Assembly: GCA_003020945.1 (NCBI GenBank)
Contig: PXRU01000016.1
Location: 38,436 to 102,435, forward strand
Length of the DNA stretch: 64,000 nucleotides
Direction: 5' to 3'
Source: Halobacteriales archaeon QS_6_71_20
GTDB lineage: Archaea; Halobacteriota; Halobacteria; Halobacteriales; Haloferacaceae
Shown here: one piece after another, positions 58,899-64,000 of the stretch
How the letters are laid out: each line of letters starts with the position of its first letter
Numbering within the stretch: position 1 is the stretch's first letter
The notes under the pieces: model-generated
What the model saw: the letters and a program-made list of their open reading frames with translations, nothing else
Told to the model about the DNA's origin: nothing
The model's database searches: none
Program-made: the position numbers and the translations under genes

Positions 58899-59978
58899 TC
58901 AGAGCCGCGCGAGCACCGCGTCCGTCACGTCGGCGGTGGTCGCCGCGCCGCCCAGGTCCGGCGTCCGCGGGCCGTCCGAGAGGACCTCCTCGACGGCCGT
59001 CCGGATCCGGGCGGCGGCGTCGGCGTCGCCCAGCGACTCGACGAGCATCGCCGCAGACAGTATCGTCGCCGAGGGGTTGGCGACCCCCTCGCCGGCGATG
59101 TCGGGGGCGGTGCCGTGCACCGGCTCGAACAGGCCCCGCTCGGGGCCGAGGTTCGCCGAGGGGAGCAGGCCGAGCCCGCCGACCAGCCCCGCGGCGAGAT
59201 CCGACAGCACGTCGCCCGCGAGGTTGGGGCAGACGATCACGTCGAACCGGTCGGGGTCGAGGCAGACACGCGTCGCGAACGCGTCCATCAACGCCGTGTC
59301 GGCGTCGACGCCCGCGGCCTCGGCCTCGGCCAGGACGGCGTCGCGGAAGCGGCCGTCCGTCTCCCGCATCACGTTCGCCTTGTGCACGACGGTGAAGCCG
59401 TCGCGGTCGCGCTCGGCGACGTACTCGCAGGCGAACGCGCCGAGCCGCCGGGAGGCGCTCTCGGTCACCACGCGCGTCAGCGTCGACACGTCGTCGGCGA
59501 GGCGGTCCTCGTGGCCGGCGTACACGCCCTCGGTGTTCTCCCGGAGGAAGACGAGGTCCATCTCCGGGCGGAGCGCGTCGACGCCGGGGTACGCCCGCGC
59601 CGGGCGGACGTTGACGAACGAGCCGACCGCCTCCCGCAGCGGGAGGATCACGTCGGCGGCCGACTCGCCGGCGGCGCCGAACAGCGTCGCGTCCGCGGCG
59701 GCCGCGAGGTCGTACGTCTCGACGGGCAGCGCCTCGCCCGTCTCGTCGAGGACGGCGTCGCCCGCCGCCGCCGCCGTGAACTCGTAGTCGCCGACGGCGT
59801 CCAGCACCTTGACCGCGGCGGGGACGACCTCACGGCCGATCCCGTCGCCCTCGATCACCGCGATCTCGGGGACGCCGTCGTCGCTGTCGCCCGCGCCGTG
59901 GCTTCCGCCGCCGTCGGCGCGCGTCCCGTCCGCCCGGCTCCCGTCGGCGCGCGTCCCGTCGCCAGGCGCCTCAGTCAT
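58899..59978 (-). CDS. leuB: 3-isopropylmalate dehydrogenase
   Basis: 359 aa from ATG 59978. Isocitrate/isopropylmalate dehydrogenase fold: [34 protein letters not shown] [45 protein letters not shown] and [17 protein letters not shown]. Catalyses the oxidative decarboxylation in leucine synthesis. The N-terminus carries an unusual three-fold RADG repeat before the core at about residue 37. Overlaps leuD by eight bases. Confidence 0.93.
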   Translation of the reverse strand: MTEAPGDGTRADGSRADGTRADGGGSHGAGDSDDGVPEIAVIEGDGIGREVVPAAVKVLDAVGDYEFTAAAAGDAVLDETGEALPVETYDLAAAADATLFGAAGESAADVILPLREAVGSFVNVRPARAYPGVDALRPEMDLVFLRENTEGVYAGHEDRLADDVSTLTRVVTESASRRLGAFACEYVAERDRDGFTVVHKANVMRETDGRFRDAVLAEAEAAGVDADTALMDAFATRVCLDPDRFDVIVCPNLAGDVLSDLAAGLVGGLGLLPSANLGPERGLFEPVHGTAPDIAGEGVANPSATILSAAMLVESLGDADAAARIRTAVEEVLSDGPRTPDLGGAATTADVTDAVLARL

Positions 59979-60621
59979 CGGTGTACGGGAGCGCGTCGCG
60001 GACGGCCTTCGCGCGGTCGAGGTTCGACCGCATCACGGCGGTCGTGTCCCAGATCCCCGCGAGCAGCGCCTCCCGCATCGCGTCGGGTACCTCGCCCTCG
60101 ACGGTCGTCCCGCCGTAGCGGACGGTCTCCTCGCGCACGTCGACCTCGATGCCGGCGTCCGGGTTCGCCTCGATGAACGACTGGAGCGCCTCCGCCTCCT
60201 CGGGGGCGACCGACAGCGTCGCGATCCCCAGCGACTTGCAGTTGTCCCGGAAGATCTCCGCGAACGACTCGCCGACGATCGCCTCGACGCCCCAGCGCAT
60301 CAGCCCCTGGGGGGCGTGCTCCCGGGAGGAGCCGCAGCCGAAGTTGTCGTTCACCGCGAGCACGTTCGCCCCCCGGTACTCGTTGAACGGGTGGTCGTTG
60401 CGCCCGCCGTCCTCGTCGCGGCGCCGGTCGTAGAAGGCGTACGTCCCCATGTCGTCGAAGGTAACCGCCTTCAGGAACCGCGCCGGGAGGATCTGGTCGG
60501 TGTCGATGTCGTCGCCCCGGAGGGGGACGCCCGTGCCGGCGACCCGGCGGATCGCGGGCACCGACGCCCCGTCGTCCGCCCCGGACGCGTCGTCGCCAGC
60601 GGGACCGGGGGCGTCGCTCAT
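59971..60621 (-). CDS. leuD: 3-isopropylmalate dehydratase small subunit
   Basis: 216 aa from ATG 60621. Swivel domain of the aconitase family: [40 protein letters not shown] and [19 protein letters not shown]. Works with LeuC to isomerise isopropylmalate. The ATG overlaps the leuC stop (ATGA). Short acidic N-terminal tail. Confidence 0.94.
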   Translation of the reverse strand: MSDAPGPAGDDASGADDGASVPAIRRVAGTGVPLRGDDIDTDQILPARFLKAVTFDDMGTYAFYDRRRDEDGGRNDHPFNEYRGANVLAVNDNFGCGSSREHAPQGLMRWGVEAIVGESFAEIFRDNCKSLGIATLSVAPEEAEALQSFIEANPDAGIEVDVREETVRYGGTTVEGEVPDAMREALLAGIWDTTAVMRSNLDRAKAVRDALPYTDD

Positions 60622-62069
60622 CCGTCCACCTCCGCGTCCGCGACCGACCGCCCCACCTCGTCGGCCGTGTCGAACGCGCGCACGTCGGTCACGGCGCCCT
60701 CGACGGCGGCCGCGGCGACCATCCCGGGCGACATCAGGTGAGTGCGTCCCTCGGTGCTGCCCTGACGCCCGACGTAGTTGCGGTTCGAGGAGGACGCACA
60801 CACCTCCTCGCCCTCTAGCGCGTCGTCGTTCATCGCCAGACACATCGAGCAGCCGGCCTCGCGCCACTGGAAGCCGGCGTCCTCGAACACCCGGTCGATG
60901 CCCGCCGCCTCCAGCGTGCGCTTCACGGTGCCGGAGCCGGGCACCGCCAGCGCGCGGACGCCGTCTGCCACCTCCCGGCCCGCAAGCACCCGGGCGGCCT
61001 CGCGGAAGTCCGCGACGCGCCCGTTCGTGCAGGTGCCGAGGAAGGCGACGTCGATCCCGTGGCCCTCCATCGTCTCGCCGGGCGTCACCTCGGTGTGGGC
61101 CTGCGCGGTCTCGGCGGCGTCGGGGTCGCGCGTCTCCGACGGCTCGGGCACCGGCTCGTCGACGCCGACGACCTGCTCGGGGGTGGTCCCCCACGACACC
61201 TGCGGCGCGAGGCCGCTCGCGTCCACCTCGACCACGTCGTCGTACTCGGCGTCCTCGTCCGAGCGGATCGACTCCCAGTACTCCCTGCGCTCCTCGAACG
61301 CCTCCCCCTCGGGGGCGAACTCCCGCCCCCGCAGGTACTCGTAGGTGGTCTCGTCGGGGTTGATGTAGCCCGCGCGGGCGCCGCCCTCGATGGACATGTT
61401 GCACACCGCGAGGCGGCCCTCCATGTCGAGCGCGCGGATGGCCTCGCCGCCGTACTCGTACACGTGGCCGACGCCGCCGTCGACGCCCAGTTCGCGGATC
61501 ACGTTGAGGATCACGTCCTTCGCGCCGACGCCGTCGCCGAGTTCGCCGGTCACCTCGACCCGGCGGACGGCCTTCCTGTCGGCGGAGACGGAGCCGGTGG
61601 CGAACACGTCGCGGATCTGGCTGGTGCCGATCCCCATCCCGATGGCGCCGAACGCGCCGTGGGTGGACGTGTGGCTGTCGCCACAGACGACGGTCATGCC
61701 CGGCTGGACGAACCCCAGCTCCGGCCCGACGACGTGGGCGATGCCCTGGCGGTCGTCATCGAGGCCGAAAAAGCGGATGCCCGCCTCCTCGGTGTTGCGC
61801 TCCAGGTGCGTGAGCATCTCCTCGGCCCGCTCGTCCGCGAGCGGCCGGCTCCGCCCCTCGGCCGTCGTCGGGACGATGTGGTCGGTCGTCGCGACGGTGC
61901 GGTCGGGGAACGCGACCTCCATCTCGCGCTCGCGCAGCATGCCGAACGCCTGCGGGCTCGTCACCTCGTGGACGAGGTGCAGGCCGACGAACAGCTGGTC
62001 CTGCCCGTTGGGCAGGTCCGCGACCTTGTGGCGCTCCCACACCTTGTCGTACAGCGTTCCCTCGCTCAT
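60618..62069 (-). CDS. leuC: 3-isopropylmalate dehydratase large subunit
   Basis: 483 aa from ATG 62069, which overlaps the small gene before it (ATGA). Aconitase-fold: VGLHLVHEVTSPQAFGMLRE, VVCGDSHTSTHGAFGAIGMG, and [4Fe-4S] ligand Cys in AFLGTCTNGRVADFREAA and WREAGCSMCLAMNDD. GSTEGRTHLMSPGMVAAAA closes it. Full length. Confidence 0.95.
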   Translation of the reverse strand: MSEGTLYDKVWERHKVADLPNGQDQLFVGLHLVHEVTSPQAFGMLREREMEVAFPDRTVATTDHIVPTTAEGRSRPLADERAEEMLTHLERNTEEAGIRFFGLDDDRQGIAHVVGPELGFVQPGMTVVCGDSHTSTHGAFGAIGMGIGTSQIRDVFATGSVSADRKAVRRVEVTGELGDGVGAKDVILNVIRELGVDGGVGHVYEYGGEAIRALDMEGRLAVCNMSIEGGARAGYINPDETTYEYLRGREFAPEGEAFEERREYWESIRSDEDAEYDDVVEVDASGLAPQVSWGTTPEQVVGVDEPVPEPSETRDPDAAETAQAHTEVTPGETMEGHGIDVAFLGTCTNGRVADFREAARVLAGREVADGVRALAVPGSGTVKRTLEAAGIDRVFEDAGFQWREAGCSMCLAMNDDALEGEEVCASSSNRNYVGRQGSTEGRTHLMSPGMVAAAAVEGAVTDVRAFDTADEVGRSVADAEVDG

Positions 62070-62257
62070 CGTGACTCGTCTCCGGCGTCGCGGTCGACGT
62101 CGTCGCCGCGAGCCCATACCGCGTTCGCGCTCGTCCCGGGCCCCTCGTGGTCGACGTCGCCGATGGTGTCGCCCGCGGGGTCGTCCCCGTCCTCGGGGTC
62201 GTTACCGCCGACGGCGGTGCTCCGCTCCGCGTCGCCGCGTCGGTCCCCGTCAGTCAT
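62066..62257 (-). CDS. Small acidic protein inside the ilvC-leuC junction
   Basis: 63 aa from ATG 62257. Very acidic and low in hydrophobics ([20 protein letters not shown]), so probably disordered. It overlaps ilvC by eight bases and leuC by four, so it bridges the two genes with coupled translation. From memory, other haloarchaea also carry a small ORF at this position, which argues that it is real. Role unknown; a coupling ORF or leader is possible. Confidence 0.6.
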   Translation of the reverse strand: MTDGDRRGDAERSTAVGGNDPEDGDDPAGDTIGDVDHEGPGTSANAVWARGDDVDRDAGDESR

Positions 62258-63302
62258 CCGCGGGTACCTCCGCCGACTCCTCCTCGCTTTCCTCGCCGCC
62301 CCACGCGAACAGCGAGCGGAGGTCCTCGCCCACGTCCTCGATGTCGTGGGCCGTCTCCTGTGCCCGCAGCTGCGTGTAGGAGGGGCGGCCGGCCTGGTTC
62401 TCGGCGATCCACTCGCGGGCGAAGGTGCCGTCCTGCACCGCAGCCAGCGTCTCCTCCATGTTCTCCCGGACGGAGTCGTCGACGATCTCGTCGCCGCGGG
62501 TGAGCCCGCCGTACTCGGCCGTGTCCGAGACGGAATCCCACATCCCGCCCATCCCGCCCTCGTACATCAGGTCGACGATGAGCTTCAGCTCGTTCAGGCA
62601 CTCGAAGTACGCCATCTCCCGGGAGTAGCCGTTGTCGACGAGCGTCTCGTAGCCGTGCTTCACCAGCGAGGTGACCCCGCCACACAGCACCGCCTGCTCG
62701 CCGAACAGGTCGGACTCGACCTCCTCCCGGAACGTCGTCTCGATGACGCCCGCGCGGGTGCAGCCGATGGCGTGGGCGTACGCCAGCGCCTCCTCGCGCG
62801 CCTCGCCCGTCTCGTCCTGGTACACCGCGAGGAGGCCGGGGGTGCCCTGGTCGTGCTCGTAGTTGCGGCGGACCAGGTGGCCCGGCGACTTCGGCGCGAC
62901 CATCGTCACGTCGACGCCCTCCGGCGGGACGATCTGGTTGTAGTGGATGTTGAAGCCGTGGGCGAACTGCAGGGTGTCGCCCGCCTCGACGCCGTCGGCG
63001 ATCGCCTCCCAGACGGCCGGCTGGACGGTGTCGGGGACGAGCATCGAGACGACGTCCGCCTCGGCGGCCGCGTCGTCGGGCGTCTCCACGCGGAGGCCGT
63101 CGCTCTCGGCGGCCGCACGGGAGGACGACCCCTCCCGCAGGCCGACGATCACGTCGACGCCGCCGTCGTGCAGGTTCTGCGCGTGGGCGTGGCCCTGGCT
63201 GCCGTAGCCGAGGACGGCCACCGTCTTGTCGTCGATTCGCGAGCGGTCCGCGTCCTCGTCGTAGTGTACCTCCGTGTCGAAGGTGGAGTCCGTGTCTGTC
63301 AT
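62250..63302 (-). CDS. ilvC: Ketol-acid reductoisomerase
   Basis: 350 aa from ATG 63302. Rossmann domain [20 protein letters not shown] (about 28-47), [55 protein letters not shown], and the knotted catalytic domain [20 protein letters not shown] (Asp/Glu metal ligands), [16 protein letters not shown]. Class I KARI of normal length with an acidic tail. Second gene of the ilvN-ilvC-leuCDB order here. Confidence 0.96.
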   Translation of the reverse strand: MTDTDSTFDTEVHYDEDADRSRIDDKTVAVLGYGSQGHAHAQNLHDGGVDVIVGLREGSSSRAAAESDGLRVETPDDAAAEADVVSMLVPDTVQPAVWEAIADGVEAGDTLQFAHGFNIHYNQIVPPEGVDVTMVAPKSPGHLVRRNYEHDQGTPGLLAVYQDETGEAREEALAYAHAIGCTRAGVIETTFREEVESDLFGEQAVLCGGVTSLVKHGYETLVDNGYSREMAYFECLNELKLIVDLMYEGGMGGMWDSVSDTAEYGGLTRGDEIVDDSVRENMEETLAAVQDGTFAREWIAENQAGRPSYTQLRAQETAHDIEDVGEDLRSLFAWGGEESEEESAEVPADD

Positions 63303-63327
63303 CGTGGTGTGTGTCGGGTGTGGTGTC

Positions 63328-64000
63328 TCAGTCGTCGTAGTTGGTGAACTCGTCGTCGGGCGACCGCGCCGAGGGGCCCGGCTCCTCGCCGGGCGTCGTC
63401 GGGGAGTCGCCGCGCTCCAGCGCCGTCTGCCCCGTCCGGGCGATCTCGATGATGCCGAACTGCTCGAAGGCGTCGATGGCGTCGTCGATCGCGTCCTCGT
63501 CGCCGGTGATCTGCACGGTGATCGTCCGCGGGCCGGCGTCCAGCGTCCGTCCCTCGTACATCGAGGTGATCGCGTGGACCTTGTCGGGCTCCTCGCCGCG
63601 GACCTTCAGCAGCACCAGCTCGGCGGCGACGGCGTCGTCGCTCAGCTCTCCCACCGCAATGACGGGCGTTAGCTTCGCGAGCTGTCGTTTCGCCTGTTCG
63701 ACCCCCGCCTCCGTCTCCTCGACGACCAGGGTGATCCGGGAGTGGTTCTCGACGGTCGTCGGGCCGACGGTCAGGCTCTCGATGTTGAACTGGCGGCGGC
63801 GGAACAGCCCCGCCGCCCGCGCGAGCACGCCCGGCTCGTCCTCGACGAGCGCCGAGACGGTGGCGCGGCGGGTCGGCTCCGGACCCTCGTCGGCCTCCTT
63901 GCGGACGCCGTGCTCGTCGCGGCGGCCGCTCGGGTGGGGTCGCTCCTCGGGCCGGGGACCGGCGAGTCCCGACTCGGGGGCGTCGGCGGCGTCGGCGGGG
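63328..64000 (-). CDS. ilvN: Acetolactate synthase small subunit, partial
   Basis: The frame runs from the stop at 63328 to the window edge (about 224 residues, start outside). ACT domain: [20 protein letters not shown] and [20 protein letters not shown], then a ferredoxin-like C-terminal half ([20 protein letters not shown]). Regulatory subunit that confers valine feedback on IlvB, which should lie further right. A charged extension of more than 50 residues precedes the ACT domain. Confidence 0.9.
   Translation of the reverse strand, partial: PADAADAPESGLAGPRPEERPHPSGRRDEHGVRKEADEGPEPTRRATVSALVEDEPGVLARAAGLFRRRQFNIESLTVGPTTVENHSRITLVVEETEAGVEQAKRQLAKLTPVIAVGELSDDAVAAELVLLKVRGEEPDKVHAITSMYEGRTLDAGPRTITVQITGDEDAIDDAIDAFEQFGIIEIARTGQTALERGDSPTTPGEEPGPSARSPDDEFTNYDD

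Noticed and set aside
1..64000. CRISPR arrays, rRNA genes or a replication origin
   Set aside because: No regularly spaced identical repeats with unique spacers, no rRNA sequence, and no orc/cdc6 gene with origin repeats were seen.

Overview
The window comes from a halophilic archaeon (class Halobacteria). The coding is very GC-rich and acidic, many genes look leaderless with a TATA-like box 25-30 bases upstream, and the gene content is typical: hmgA, mptA, a SAMP/MoaD ubiquitin-like protein, Tat-exported halolysin and lipoproteins, and PhiH1-type repressors. A Halobaculum/Halorubrum-like host is plausible, but the genus cannot be fixed from the sequence alone.

Bases 1 to about 18,952 are an integrated provirus whose left end lies outside the window. 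It abuts the 3' end of an intact tRNA-Val(GAC) gene. Five transcription blocks are visible. (i) A leftward operon, 1623 to <1, encodes small Cys-rich proteins and a large zinc-ribbon protein. (ii) A rightward immunity block, 1837-3132, has two winged-helix repressors (the first of PhiH1 type) and a membrane protein. (iii) A leftward block, 5323-3379, has two small proteins, a catalytic-core-only tyrosine recombinase and a VapBC toxin-antitoxin pair. (iv) A long rightward late operon, 5455-15971, holds about 22 tightly packed genes. It carries a packaging ATPase, two adjacent single-jelly-roll-type capsid proteins and a string of one-helix membrane proteins with a spike-like protein among them. 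This is the SH1/SNJ1 (Halopanivirales) virion-module arrangement. (v) A leftward operon, 18890-15982, has eight overlapping genes: three mini zinc proteins, two DNA methyltransferase-like proteins, a SWIM-type zinc protein, a small unknown and a ribbon-helix-helix regulator. The blocks are separated by divergent control regions with palindromes.

From 18,953 to the right end is ordinary chromosome. After tRNA-Val come a SAMP1-like modifier, an HPP-UspA membrane protein, a nucleoside phosphorylase, methionine aminopeptidase, a HIT hydrolase, a wHTH/zinc-ribbon regulator and a formate/nitrite-type channel. Next are the NAD biosynthesis operon nadA-nadB-nadC (leftward), an amidohydrolase, HMG-CoA reductase, MptA, a frameshifted TrmB regulator, a thioredoxin-domain protein, FxsA, tRNA-Ile(GAT), a GNAT protein, a phosphodiesterase, homoserine kinase, PdxS, an S9 peptidase, two Tat lipoproteins, a radical SAM protein, a NYN-domain protein and a halolysin. 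The right edge is the branched-chain amino-acid operon ilvN-ilvC-(small acidic ORF)-leuC-leuD-leuB, transcribed leftward with overlapping genes; ilvN runs off the window.

Two intergenic inverted-repeat elements (22373-22563 and 32123-32550) and a short tandem array (about 41910-42031) lie among the host genes.
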